Source: Microvirga pakistanensis (lineage in GTDB: Bacteria; Pseudomonadota; Alphaproteobacteria; Rhizobiales; Beijerinckiaceae). From it: a DNA stretch of 64,000 nt. The stretch covers positions 1 to 64,000 of the forward strand of contig NZ_SPJX01000167.1 in the NCBI RefSeq assembly GCF_004458765.1, in the 5' to 3' direction. Below the pieces are notes generated by a model. That model worked only from the letters and a program-made list of their open reading frames with translations, searched no databases and had not been told where the DNA came from. Of the stretch, positions 34,665 through 43,212 are shown piece by piece (the stretch's first letter is position 1; every line of letters begins with the position of its first letter). Both the position numbers and the translations under genes were made by a program.

Positions 34665-35801
34665 ATGAAGAAGAGCATGCCACCGGAAAGTAAAGTTCCG
34701 GGACCGGCGAAGCATTCACGCCGCCGCTTTCTGCAGGTCGCCGGCATCGGCGGCGCTGCAGCCGTCGCATCACCGCAAGTCTCGCGGGCGCAAACCGCCA
34801 CCTGGAAATTCCAGTCCACCTGGCCCAACCGGGATATCTTCCACGAATTCTGCAACGACTTCGCCAAACGCGTGAACGACATGTCGGGCGGCCGCCTGAA
34901 GCTCGACGTTCTTGCCTCCGGCGCCGTCGTTCCGGCCTTCCAGCTGCAGGACGCCGTCCATGCCGGCATTCTCGACGGCGGCCACGGCGTCGCCGCCTAT
35001 TGGTACGGCAAGAACAAGGCCTTCGCGCTGTTCGGCACCGGCCCGTCCTTCGGATGGAACGCCAATTCGTTTCTCGGCTGGATGAACTACGGCGGCGGCT
35101 ACGATCTCTACAACGAGCTGCAGCAGCAGATCCTCAAGCTCAACATCGTCGGCTTCCTCAGCGGCCCCATGCCGGCCCAGCCCCTCGGCTGGTTCAAGAG
35201 CGAGGTGACGTCGGCCGATGCCTTCAAGGGCCTGAAGTATCGCACCGTCGGGCTTGCCGCGGACTTGAACCGGCAGCTCGGCGCCGCGGTCACGATCCTG
35301 GCAGGCGGCGAAATCGTTCCCGCCCTGGAGCGCGGCGTCATCGACGGAGCGGAGTTCAACAATCCATCGTCCGATCTGGTGCTCGGCTTCCCCGACGTGT
35401 CGAAGAACCTGATGCTGCAGAGCTATCACCAATCCGGCGAGACCTTCGAGCTCATCTTCAACAAGGCGAAATACGATGCGCTTCCGGCGGAGCTGAAAGC
35501 CATCGTGAAGTACGCAGCCGAAGCGTCATCCGCCGACATGTCGTGGAAGGCCCTGGATCGCTACTCGAAGGACCTCGAGACGATCAGGTCCCGTGGCGTG
35601 ACCGTCAAGAAGACGCCGGATTCCGTTCTGCAGGCGCAGCTTGCCGCATGGAACAAGGTGATCGACGAGTTCTCGCAGGATCCCTTCTTCAAGAAGGTCA
35701 TCGACAGCCAGAAGGCCTGGGTGCGGCGTACCTATGCCTATGAGCGCCTGAACGAGCCTTCGCGCGATATGGCCTACGATCACTTCTTCAAGGCGACCTA
35801 G
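34665..35801 (+). CDS. dctP: TRAP transporter substrate-binding protein
   Basis: A 378-aa periplasmic binding protein. GGGAGGA places the start at 34665; a longer in-frame extension upstream lacks a ribosome site. The signal is Tat-like (SRRRFLQVAGIGGAAAVASP). The mature region starts TWKFQSTWPNRDIFHEFCND and has DMSGGRLKLDVLASGAVVPA, which fits DctP proteins, then GLKYRTVGLAADLNRQLGAA and a GGEIVPALERGVIDGAEFN segment, the TRAP hallmark region with the substrate-contacting Arg nearby. The substrate class (2-oxo acids or related) is an inference. A hairpin lies between it and dctQ. Confidence 0.93.
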   Translation: MKKSMPPESKVPGPAKHSRRRFLQVAGIGGAAAVASPQVSRAQTATWKFQSTWPNRDIFHEFCNDFAKRVNDMSGGRLKLDVLASGAVVPAFQLQDAVHAGILDGGHGVAAYWYGKNKAFALFGTGPSFGWNANSFLGWMNYGGGYDLYNELQQQILKLNIVGFLSGPMPAQPLGWFKSEVTSADAFKGLKYRTVGLAADLNRQLGAAVTILAGGEIVPALERGVIDGAEFNNPSSDLVLGFPDVSKNLMLQSYHQSGETFELIFNKAKYDALPAELKAIVKYAAEASSADMSWKALDRYSKDLETIRSRGVTVKKTPDSVLQAQLAAWNKVIDEFSQDPFFKKVIDSQKAWVRRTYAYERLNEPSRDMAYDHFFKAT

Positions 35802-35826
35802 GACGCAGGCCGAATTCACCAAGACC

Positions 35827-35853
35827 GAGGGCGGCATGATCGGTGCCGCCCTC
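35827..35853 (+). promoter_or_regulatory. Intercistronic hairpin between dctP and dctQ
   Basis: A ten-base perfect stem (GAGGGCGGCA and TGCCGCCCTC, seven-base loop) without a T run. In binding-protein operons such structures protect the upstream mRNA or reduce readthrough, giving more binding protein than permease. Confidence 0.5.
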
Positions 35854-35890
35854 CTCTGCGTCCCGCACCCTCATCGAGAAGGGCTCCCGC

Positions 35891-36475
35891 ATGCGTTTCG
35901 TCTATCTGGTCGACCGCATCAACACGTTCATCGGCAAGACGGTCAGCTGGTCCATCCTGGTGCTCACCTTCGCGGTCTGCTACGAGGTCTTCGCCCGCTA
36001 CGTGCTGCGCGCGCCGACGGAATGGGCTTTCGACGCAAGCTACATGCTCTACGGCCTGCTGTTCATGGTGGCGGGGCCTTACACGCTGGCCCGCAACAAC
36101 CATGTGCGTGGGGACTTCCTCTATCGCGCATGGCCGCCGCGCCGGCAGGCGGCCATGGATCTCGTGCTCTACTTGCTTTTCTTCTTCCCGGGCATCCTCG
36201 CGCTCGTCTATGCGGGCATCCCCTTCATGCAGATGTCCTGGCTCATGAACGAGCATTCCATGAACTCGCCGAACGGGCCGCCGATCTATCCGTTCAAGGC
36301 CCTCATTCCCGTCGTCGGGGTCCTGATGGCGTTCCAGGGCGTCGCCGAAGTCGTCCGCTGCATCGCCTGTCTTCGCAGAGGCGCATGGCCTCCCCGTCTT
36401 CACGATGTCGAGGAGACGGAAAAGCTTATCCTCGAACAAGCCGAACAAGAAGGCCTCAAGAAAGGAACCGTCTGA
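35891..36475 (+). CDS. dctQ: TRAP transporter small permease
   Basis: A 194-aa membrane protein with four hydrophobic segments, starting with TVSWSILVLTFAVCYEVFAR, then ASYMLYGLLFMVAGPYTLAR, followed by the conserved NNHVRGDFLYRAWPPRRQAA loop and LVLYLLFFFPGILALVYAGI. AGAAGGG upstream fits the start at 35891. The stop overlaps the start of dctM (TGATG). It is the small membrane subunit of the DctPQM transporter and is longer at the C-terminus than many, with a charged tail (VEETEKLILEQAEQEGLKKG). Confidence 0.92.
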   Translation: MRFVYLVDRINTFIGKTVSWSILVLTFAVCYEVFARYVLRAPTEWAFDASYMLYGLLFMVAGPYTLARNNHVRGDFLYRAWPPRRQAAMDLVLYLLFFFPGILALVYAGIPFMQMSWLMNEHSMNSPNGPPIYPFKALIPVVGVLMAFQGVAEVVRCIACLRRGAWPPRLHDVEETEKLILEQAEQEGLKKGTV

Positions 36476-37812
36476 TGCTGGCGTCATGGGGGATCGGAAA
36501 TCCCGAGCTGGGCGTGTTGATGCTCGGCTTGTTCATCGTGTTCATCATGTTCGGGTTTCCGATCGCATTCACGTTGATGGCGCTGGGTTTCGGCTTCGGC
36601 TACATGGCCATGGGCGACATCGTGTTCGCGCTCGTGGTGCAGCGCGCCTATTCCGTGATGACGAACGACACCTTGGTCGCCATCCCGCTCTTCGTCTTCA
36701 TGGGCTACATCATCGAACGAGCCAACATCCTCGACCGGCTCTTCTACTCGATCCAGATCGCCGTCGGGGGCGTTCCAGGATCACTTGCCGTTGCGACACT
36801 CCTCACCTGCGCGCTGTTCGCCACCGCGACGGGCATCGTCGGCGCGGTGGTGACGCTGATGGGCCTGCTCGCTTTTCCGGCCATGCTGCGCGCGGGCTAC
36901 GATACGCGCCTCGCCTCGGGCGTCGTCTGCGCGGGCGGCTGCCTCGGCATTCTCATCCCGCCGAGCGTCATGCTCATTCTCTACGGCGCCACTGCGGGCG
37001 TGTCCGTTCCGAAGCTCTATGCGGGCGCGCTCTTCCCCGGATTGATGCTGGCAGGGCTGTACATGCTCTACGTCATCGTCCGCTGCACGCTCAACCCGAG
37101 CCTTGCGCCCAAGCTCCCCCCCGAGCAGCGAAAGGTCTCCCTAGCAAAGGTCGTCTGGTCGCTGGCGACATCGTTCTTCCCGCTCGCGCTCCTGATCCTG
37201 TCCGTGCTCGGCGCCATCTTCTTCGGCATTGCGACCCCGACGGAAGCAGCGGCGGTGGGCGCCCTCGGCAGCCTCCTCCTTGCGGGAGCCTATCGCTCGC
37301 TTTCCTTCACCAAGCTCAGGGAATCCGTGATTCTCACCGCGCGTACCTCCGCCATGGTGTGCTGGCTCTTCGTGGGCTCCTTCATCTTCTCGTCGATCTT
37401 CGCTTTTCTCGGCGGCCACCAGCCCATCGAGAACTTCGTCACCCACCTGAACCTTTCGCCGTTCTGGTTCCTGATCCTCACGCAGATCATCATCTTCGTC
37501 CTCGGCTGGCCGCTGGAGTGGACCGAGATCGTGGTAATCTTCGTCCCGATCTTCCTGCCGCTCCTCGACAATTTCGGCATCGACCCGATCTTCTTCGGCG
37601 TCCTGATCGCCTTGAACATCCAGACGTCGTTCCTGTCACCCCCCGTGGCAATGGCCCCCTTCTACCTGAAGGGAATCGCGCCTCCCCATGTAACCATCAA
37701 CGAGATCTTCGCCGGCGTGATGCCGTTTCTGTTCCTCGTCCTGATCGCGATGGCGATGTTCTACATCTTTCCGCAGCTTGGCCTTTGGCTGCCCGGCTAT
37801 CTCTATGGCTGA
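36475..37812 (+). CDS. dctM: TRAP transporter large permease
   Basis: A 445-aa polytopic membrane protein of the DctM family with about 12 segments. Typical stretches are FIVFIMFGFPIAFTLMALGF, TNDTLVAIPLFVFMGYIIER, ALFATATGIVGAVVTLMGLL, the GGCLGILIPPSVMLILYGAT motif, and NIQTSFLSPPVAMAPFYLKG near the end, all conserved in TRAP large subunits. The start overlaps the dctQ stop by one base. With dctP and dctQ it completes a sodium- or proton-driven carboxylate importer. Confidence 0.94.
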   Translation: MLASWGIGNPELGVLMLGLFIVFIMFGFPIAFTLMALGFGFGYMAMGDIVFALVVQRAYSVMTNDTLVAIPLFVFMGYIIERANILDRLFYSIQIAVGGVPGSLAVATLLTCALFATATGIVGAVVTLMGLLAFPAMLRAGYDTRLASGVVCAGGCLGILIPPSVMLILYGATAGVSVPKLYAGALFPGLMLAGLYMLYVIVRCTLNPSLAPKLPPEQRKVSLAKVVWSLATSFFPLALLILSVLGAIFFGIATPTEAAAVGALGSLLLAGAYRSLSFTKLRESVILTARTSAMVCWLFVGSFIFSSIFAFLGGHQPIENFVTHLNLSPFWFLILTQIIIFVLGWPLEWTEIVVIFVPIFLPLLDNFGIDPIFFGVLIALNIQTSFLSPPVAMAPFYLKGIAPPHVTINEIFAGVMPFLFLVLIAMAMFYIFPQLGLWLPGYLYG

Positions 37813-37907
37813 GGCTGGCTTTCGACGTCCGGAATGAGCGGCACGAGACCGGAACATGCCTTGCCCGATCACGTTGGCCTTGAGCGAACGCCAGCAAGGA
37901 GGCTTTC

Positions 37908-38072
37908 ATGAAATGCCAATTCTGCCATCAGGACGTGGACGATCCGTGCCACAACGCCCAACAGATGCAGCAGCGCGCGACGAGTCATGTGGAGCGTTGC
38001 GAACACGCCCTGCAAAGCCAGCAGGGTGCAGGCACGGGCGCTCACCGTCGCGACGTTCAGGGCAACGGGTGA
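37908..38072 (+). CDS. Small zinc-ribbon-like protein, 54 aa
   Basis: A short gene with a good AAGGAGG ribosome site six bases upstream. The product starts MKCQFCHQDVDDPCHNAQQM and contains SHVERCEHAL, giving four cysteines (CxxC, then C and C) and histidines positioned to bind one zinc ion. The rest is polar. I do not recognise the family. It follows the TRAP operon by 95 bases and is followed three bases later by another short open frame, so the two may be translated together. Confidence 0.6.
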   Translation: MKCQFCHQDVDDPCHNAQQMQQRATSHVERCEHALQSQQGAGTGAHRRDVQGNG

Positions 38073-38075
38073 ACC

Positions 38076-38285
38076 ATGGCCGGGAATGGTGAAGATCGCG
38101 CGGAAGGCTTGGCCGAGCGGAGCGTCAACACCAGCATTGTTCATCCCAGCCAGAGCAGTCCGGATCACCAGGAGCAGGGCGACCGGTCCGCCGGGAACCG
38201 TACCCTGACGGGGAACCACCAGCGGGAGGGACTGGAGAAGACCGATCCCGGACGCCCGAAGCCGGAGGATCGATACAGGCCTTGA
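38076..38285 (+). CDS. Possible small disordered protein, 69 aa
   Basis: A short frame starting three bases after the zinc-ribbon gene. The product is very hydrophilic (for example HPSQSSPDHQEQGDRSAGNR and GLEKTDPGRPKPEDRYRP), without Cys or hydrophobic core, so it would be unfolded on its own. GGGTGA upstream is a weak ribosome site. Coupling to the previous frame and the terminator at 38419 suggest a real transcript, but the coding status is uncertain. Confidence 0.35.
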   Translation: MAGNGEDRAEGLAERSVNTSIVHPSQSSPDHQEQGDRSAGNRTLTGNHQREGLEKTDPGRPKPEDRYRP

Positions 38286-38418
38286 GGAGCCGCCTTAGCG
38301 GGGGAAACCCGCATCGGACCATCGTGGAAGAAGCGGGCGCGCTGCGGGAATGGGACATCGGGCTCACCCAAAAGCGGACGACGCAGCACAGCTGAAACAC
38401 CCTGGCACTCCATCGATT

Positions 38419-38446
38419 GCGGCCTGCAAGAGCAGGCCGCTTTCTT
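38419..38446 (+). terminator. Intrinsic terminator
   Basis: A nine-base perfect stem (GCGGCCTGC and GCAGGCCGC, loop AAGA) followed by TTTCTT. It ends the transcript carrying the small genes downstream of the TRAP operon. Confidence 0.85.
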
Positions 38447-38602
38447 ATGCCGGGATCCTCAGGCTTGGGCGATATCCAGCCGAGATGCCCTTACACATCA
38501 TCTGCCTTCGGGGCTCTTTGTGATTTTCCACACGGAGGGATCGGTGGAATTGTGATCCAAACAAGTCGCAATCCGCCAGGGAAAATCGTCAGGAGGACAA
38601 AC

Positions 38603-39013
38603 ATGACCGCATCATCCCTCAGCTTCAGACTCGCCGTTCTTTGCGTCATCGCCGGCATGGCCATGGGCATTGGAATGGCAGCTTCCCAGGACCACTCGAT
38701 CATGCCGGCTCATGCCCATTTGAACCTGCTCGGCTGGGTGTCCCTGTTCCTGTTCGGCATCTATTATGAGCGCCGTCCTGCCCTGGATATTAGTCGCCTG
38801 GCGATGATCCAGGTTGTGCTGTGGTCCATCGGCACGGTCGTTCTCACCATTGCCGTCGCGGCGATCCATCTTGGCTATGCGGCGGCTGAGCCTGTTGCCG
38901 CGATCGCGTCGCTCATCGTTCTCGCGGCGATGCTGATCTTTGCCTATTTCGTCTTCCGTCCGGCGCACGTCGTCGAACCCGGCCCCACGGTCCGGATGAC
39001 TCCTGCTGAATGA
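38603..39013 (+). CDS. Four-helix membrane protein, cytochrome-oxidase-subunit-I-like
   Basis: A 136-aa membrane protein with AGGAGG upstream of the ATG. Four hydrophobic segments: FRLAVLCVIAGMAMGIGMAA, LNLLGWVSLFLFGIYYERRP, VVLWSIGTVVLTIAVAAIHL, and VAAIASLIVLAAMLIFAYFV. The motif HAHLNLLGW just before the second segment resembles the heme-binding helix of NnrS/cbb3-like membrane proteins. A role in heme or copper handling is therefore possible but unproven. There is no partner gene. Confidence 0.7.
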   Translation: MTASSLSFRLAVLCVIAGMAMGIGMAASQDHSIMPAHAHLNLLGWVSLFLFGIYYERRPALDISRLAMIQVVLWSIGTVVLTIAVAAIHLGYAAAEPVAAIASLIVLAAMLIFAYFVFRPAHVVEPGPTVRMTPAE

Positions 39014-39033
39014 CGGTTCCCATCGTCAGGTCA

Positions 39034-39062
39034 TAAAAAAGGCCCCGCGCAATGGCGGGGCC
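39034..39062 (-). terminator. Minus-strand intrinsic terminator
   Basis: An eight-base stem (GGCCCCGC and GCGGGGCC, six-base loop) with a T6 tract only when read leftward. The rightward gene ends just before it, but its T run faces the minus strand, so it would stop leftward transcripts from the 39-42 kb region. Confidence 0.7.
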
Positions 39063-39776
39063 GCATATGAAATGTCTGCATTTAGATGAGATGGGCAGGA
39101 GCAATCCTTGAAAAATCCCAGGCAGCAAAGCTGAAACGTCGAGCTGTGCGACGGGCGAGAAAGTCGTCGGTACAATGGTCATGAACAAGGGCGGCCGGAG
39201 GACATCAGAGCCGCCTCAGCTCAGCGCAAGTCCGTCAGATGACAGGAAAATCGGCGGCCGATCACGAGCTTGTGGCCCTGACCGTCGCGTATCGAAGCCG
39301 CATCGACGGGAGCGTGGAAGGCCATCGCACGATAAAAGCACTTGCGTGCTGACAGCCGCTCAGATTGCGGGCCTCAAGAGCCGTGCCGGGAGGCCCGCCG
39401 GAAAAGTCGACGGGTCGGATGATCTTCCCGTTCGACCGATCGAAGTTGCCGCTGGAAGCGACATTAGGGTTCAACGACATGAGTATTGCCCCAGTGTCTT
39501 CCAAGCCTCTTGTTGAGACTTCCGAGCTACGTTCGTTGGTTTTTGAATAAAAACCGGTTCAATTCGCTGAAATTTTACGCAACTTTATCATAAAAAGGAT
39601 GAGCTGTTCTGATATACCTTACTTTACTTCAGTCCAGCGACATACCATCCAGATAATCTGGTGAACGCCTTTTCTATACACAATTGGGCGAAATCGTGAC
39701 GATGGTGAATGATCGCTCGGATCGATGCGCTTCCAATCCCATCCTCGAGATCAGCGCAGAAAGGTCCTTCCCACTT
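39063..39776. other. Intergenic stretch without a recognised gene
   Basis: Short open frames occur on both strands, but none has a recognisable family or a convincing ribosome site. The part near 39540-39720 is AT-rich. The terminator at the left edge hints at a leftward transcript that I cannot assign. Confidence 0.4.
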
Positions 39777-42149
39777 TTACGAGGCATAGCCTCTGCAGGT
39801 CTCGGTCAAGGCAAAGATGTCCTGGATCTGCTCTCGAGGGACCGCCTGTGAGAAGAGGAAACCTTGCAACTCGTTGCATCCTGCACTGGAAAGGAAATCT
39901 TTTTGGGCCGCCGTCTCCACGCCCTCAGCCGTCACCGTTAGCTTCATCGCATGCGCCAGATCGATGATGGCCCGCACAACCGCAGCACCGTCGCCCTGGC
40001 CCAGATCCTGAACGAACGACCGATCGATCTTGATCTTGTCGACATCGAAGCGCTGAAGGTATCCGATACCAGAATGCCCTGTGCCGAAGTCGTCGAGGAC
40101 GATCTTGAATCCGGCGCTTCTCAATGACCTCACGCCTTCCTGGGTCACATCGTTGTCGTCCAATAGAATGCCTTCCGTAACCTCGAGGTGAATCTGATGA
40201 GGGTCGGCCCCGGCTTCCTGGACGATCGCGAGAATCCGGTCGGCAAAGCCGCTATGGTGGAACTGCTTTGGAGAGAGATTGATGGCAACAACAAAATCGG
40301 GCCATTGCAGTGCCACCGTACAGGCCTCCCGGAGAACCCATTCACCGAGTTCGGAGATCAACCCGGTCTCCTCCGCTATCGGAACGAACTGATCAGGCAA
40401 GATCAGGCCCCTGCTGGGGTGTTGCCAGCGCACGAGGGCCTCAAGGCCGATGATCCTTCCTTCCTTTGCGGTGACCAGGGGCTGGTACAGCACCCTCAAT
40501 TCGTCGCCTGCCCTAAGAGCAGCGCGCAGCTCCCCTTCGACCCTGCTTCGTATTCTGACGGCTTCATCCATCAAGCAGGTGAACAGGCGAAAGCAGTCGC
40601 GGCCATCTGCCTTGGCGCGGTAGAGGGCAATGTCGGCCTTCCTCACGAGATCATGGCAGTCCTGGCTAGCGTCAGGTGCCAACGCGACGCCTATACTGAC
40701 CCCGACGAATGCCTCCGTACCCAGAACCGGGAACGGTCGACGAACAGCGTCGATGATCCGAGAGCACAAGGCTTCAACCTCTTGCTCATTGCTGATGCCG
40801 GAATGAATAAGCGCGAACTCGTCTCCACCGAATCGTGCCAGGGTGGAGCCCGAAGGGATAATGGCGCGCAGACGGCTGCCAAATTCCCGAACGACGCTGT
40901 CGCCGGCGTGATGTCCGAGGGTGTCATTGACGTTCTTGAATCGATCGAGATCGAGAAGGAGAACCGCGACTTTTTCTCCGGCCTTGTTGTGCAGAAGGGC
41001 CTTGTTGAGACGCTCTTCGAAGCAAGCCCTGTTCGGAAGTCCTGTCAGGCTGTCATGAAACGCGAGATGATGTGCCTGCGCCTCGCTTGCTCGAATTTCA
41101 ATGATGGCGGTACCCAAAGCCTTCATTGTTCGCCAAAGCCAGGCAACGAGAAACGCCATGGCGGCAACCAGAAGGGCGGAAACCAAAGCCGTGCTGGGGC
41201 CAATCACCTGGAGGATTTTTGTGCCAGGCAGTTCTGGACGCCAAAGGAAGTAGCCAATGCGCTCGTGCTCGTCCGAATCGAAGGGAACAGACACCTCACC
41301 GTCCTTTGTATCGGGATACAGGGAGAATCGCAGATCCTCGATCAGGTTGCGGTTGGAGATCTGGGTCAGGAAGTCACCATCCAGGAAGCGGATGCTCACG
41401 AGAATTGACTCGCTGCCAGGTTGCTGAGTCACGCGATCGGAATCCGGCACGATGAGCATGGCGCTGACCGCAGCAGGCCTGTCGCCGATCCGCAGGAGAT
41501 GGGCATCGTTCACGGCCTTGCCGGATGTGAGATAAGGGTTGCTCGCCCTCTCCTCCGAATGGCCCCGATGCCGCGACGAAAGCTCACCTCGGAGACCCAT
41601 GATGATGTCGTGAAGCGCAGGAGCGAAGGGAGAGAATGCTTCGGGACTGACGCGCTGACCGTCAACGGTCGCATCGATCGGTTGATTCTCGGAATTCAGA
41701 ATAAAGACCTTGTCCTGGCCAAAGGTCTTGTGCAGCCATCCGCCAATATTGGCGTCAAGCCAGATCGTATCCAACTCGGCTTTTCGTACCTCTTCAACCG
41801 TATCGTCCCAAACCGCCACCATCTCCTGCTGTTGGGCCAACTCATCGACAGCAGCCCTGATATAAAGCTCTGTCGACTTGAGCTGCCTCTCGACGGAGAT
41901 GGTATTGCTTTGGGCAACGGACCAATACAGCGCGAAGCCCGACAACAACAACGCGAACGTCGTCACGAGCAGGATAGGAAGAAGCACACGCCTCAAAAAT
42001 TGAGGGGCCATCTGGTCTGAGGAGGTGATGCTCTGCAAGCTCTCGATCTCAGTAGGATTATATACTATTAACACTTTAGCGCTCGGGGCTTGCTCGAAGC
42101 TATCTCTTGTCCTTCTATAATCTTCGTTGTTCAGAGTACATCCATACAT
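39777..42149 (-). CDS. Cyclic-di-GMP enzyme: CHASE4-GGDEF-EAL membrane protein
   Basis: A 790-aa inner-membrane protein. A first helix (LLPILLVTTFALLLSGFALY) and a second (STALVSALLVAAMAFLVAWL) bracket a periplasmic CHASE4-like sensor of about 230 residues (containing VWDDTVEEVRKAELDTIWLD). The GGDEF domain has HDSLTGLPNRACFEERL and an intact active site in LARFGGDEFALIHSG. The EAL domain has GLEALVRWQHPSRG, VAINLSPKQFH, LDDFGTGHSGIGYL and KIDRSFVQDL, all needed for phosphodiesterase activity. Both activities appear possible. The start may be at 42149 or at an internal ATG (42011, MAPQFLRRV), just before the first helix. Confidence 0.93.
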   Translation of the reverse strand: MYGCTLNNEDYRRTRDSFEQAPSAKVLIVYNPTEIESLQSITSSDQMAPQFLRRVLLPILLVTTFALLLSGFALYWSVAQSNTISVERQLKSTELYIRAAVDELAQQQEMVAVWDDTVEEVRKAELDTIWLDANIGGWLHKTFGQDKVFILNSENQPIDATVDGQRVSPEAFSPFAPALHDIIMGLRGELSSRHRGHSEERASNPYLTSGKAVNDAHLLRIGDRPAAVSAMLIVPDSDRVTQQPGSESILVSIRFLDGDFLTQISNRNLIEDLRFSLYPDTKDGEVSVPFDSDEHERIGYFLWRPELPGTKILQVIGPSTALVSALLVAAMAFLVAWLWRTMKALGTAIIEIRASEAQAHHLAFHDSLTGLPNRACFEERLNKALLHNKAGEKVAVLLLDLDRFKNVNDTLGHHAGDSVVREFGSRLRAIIPSGSTLARFGGDEFALIHSGISNEQEVEALCSRIIDAVRRPFPVLGTEAFVGVSIGVALAPDASQDCHDLVRKADIALYRAKADGRDCFRLFTCLMDEAVRIRSRVEGELRAALRAGDELRVLYQPLVTAKEGRIIGLEALVRWQHPSRGLILPDQFVPIAEETGLISELGEWVLREACTVALQWPDFVVAINLSPKQFHHSGFADRILAIVQEAGADPHQIHLEVTEGILLDDNDVTQEGVRSLRSAGFKIVLDDFGTGHSGIGYLQRFDVDKIKIDRSFVQDLGQGDGAAVVRAIIDLAHAMKLTVTAEGVETAAQKDFLSSAGCNELQGFLFSQAVPREQIQDIFALTETCRGYAS

Positions 42150-42729
42150 CGAGACGTTTTTTCATATTGTTGACAGAACAGCCCACTCAAACTTCATAGA
42201 TTGCGCTCTCCCGCAAGGACAGAGCTGAAAACCCCACTCCAAATTCCAGTAAGAGGCTGCGTTCGGTTGGTTTACGATACGTAAGGCTATAAGGAACGCG
42301 CATCCCCGGGGATCGTTTCTGACCGCGACGGGTCTTATACGCCCTCTCGTCTTCAACGTTGAAGGTCTTGATGGATCATCGACTTCACGATACTTCCATA
42401 ATACGCCGATCTGTATCATGACCGTCATAGCGTCGAGGATGGGGCTGAGTTCCGCCTGCAGCACCTTGAGATTGCAGGCTACTTTGCTTTTGACCACGCA
42501 TCCCATCTTGGCCTGTACGTCCCATAGCCGCGTCAGACCGATATTCACCATGGTACAAGGAAGTCAGAAGCTGACGGGACACATCACCCCGCTCCCGATA
42601 CCGACTGAGGCACGCGAGATGCTTCAGCAAGTCACGAGATCGATCCGGTCTCTCACCTGAGTTCAAGCCTCGACGTCGCTCCCCCTGGAGGCTGCCACAT
42701 CACCGATCATCGTCGATCGGAGGCAGCCG
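42150..42729. other. Intergenic stretch; nothing firm
   Basis: A minus-strand frame at 42162-42551 is open but has no recognisable domain and atypical composition. A 14-base palindrome CTTCAACGTTGAAG lies at 42351-42364. The DNA looks less GC-rich than the core genome. Confidence 0.35.
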
Positions 42730-42846
42730 CTACGGAGCGACCACCGCTGCAGCCAGGATGGTCGCCGCATAGGCCGATAGGGTCACGAACGGGCCAAGCA
42801 CCATGGCTGCCACAACAAGGCCGAAGGCATTTTTGAGGATACGCAT
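42730..42846 (-). CDS. Small hydrophobic protein, 38 aa
   Basis: A very short gene with AAAGGAG eight bases before its ATG at 42846. The product (MRILKNAFGLVVAAMVLGPF, then TLSAYAATILAAAVVAP) is two hydrophobic stretches after a short basic start, and fits a small inner-membrane protein or an isolated signal sequence. No family recognised. The gene lies alone in an otherwise empty region. Confidence 0.5.
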   Translation of the reverse strand: MRILKNAFGLVVAAMVLGPFVTLSAYAATILAAAVVAP

Positions 42847-43212
42847 GACAAGGCTCCTTTGCTGAGCCCCAACCGTGCCGCGAGAACACTAACCATCAGT
42901 TAACCTTGGCTGTTTGATTGAGTGGCCAACCGGGCGAGCTTGCAGCGGGCTCTCCCACGAGGCGCTGCGCCAATGCGATGGCGGTCAACGCAACGGAGGC
43001 TTTCATGTCAAGCATGCGCGACGAGAGTCTTCTCGGCGAAGTAGCTCCGGTCTTGAAGCGAGTGAACGGCCATGCAGCGTCCCCTGCGAATAAATGGGCC
43101 GCCGGGTTGGTCAATCGGAGCTTGTGAGGGCCGCCTCCGCCATCGAGACTGTTCACGCGAAGGGGCTGCCCTCGGAGGCTCAGGAAATCGCTTCGTGAGC
43201 CCTTTGGGATTC
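42847..43212. other. Intergenic stretch
   Basis: A leftward frame of 35 codons from 43013 begins like a signal peptide (MKASVALTAIALAQRL) but has no clear ribosome site. Nothing else stands out. Confidence 0.35.

Noticed and set aside
39262..39504. Leftward frame of 80 codons before the minus-strand terminator
   Set aside because: Tempting because of the terminator at 39034, but the translation has no recognisable fold and the end degenerates; not strong enough to list as a gene.
42351..42364. 14-base palindrome CTTCAACGTTGAAG
   Set aside because: Stands alone with no gene start next to it; a palindrome of this length can occur by chance in 64 kb.
42162..42551. Leftward frame of 129 codons
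   Set aside because: No domain, weak start, unusual composition; left as a possibility within the intergenic entry.
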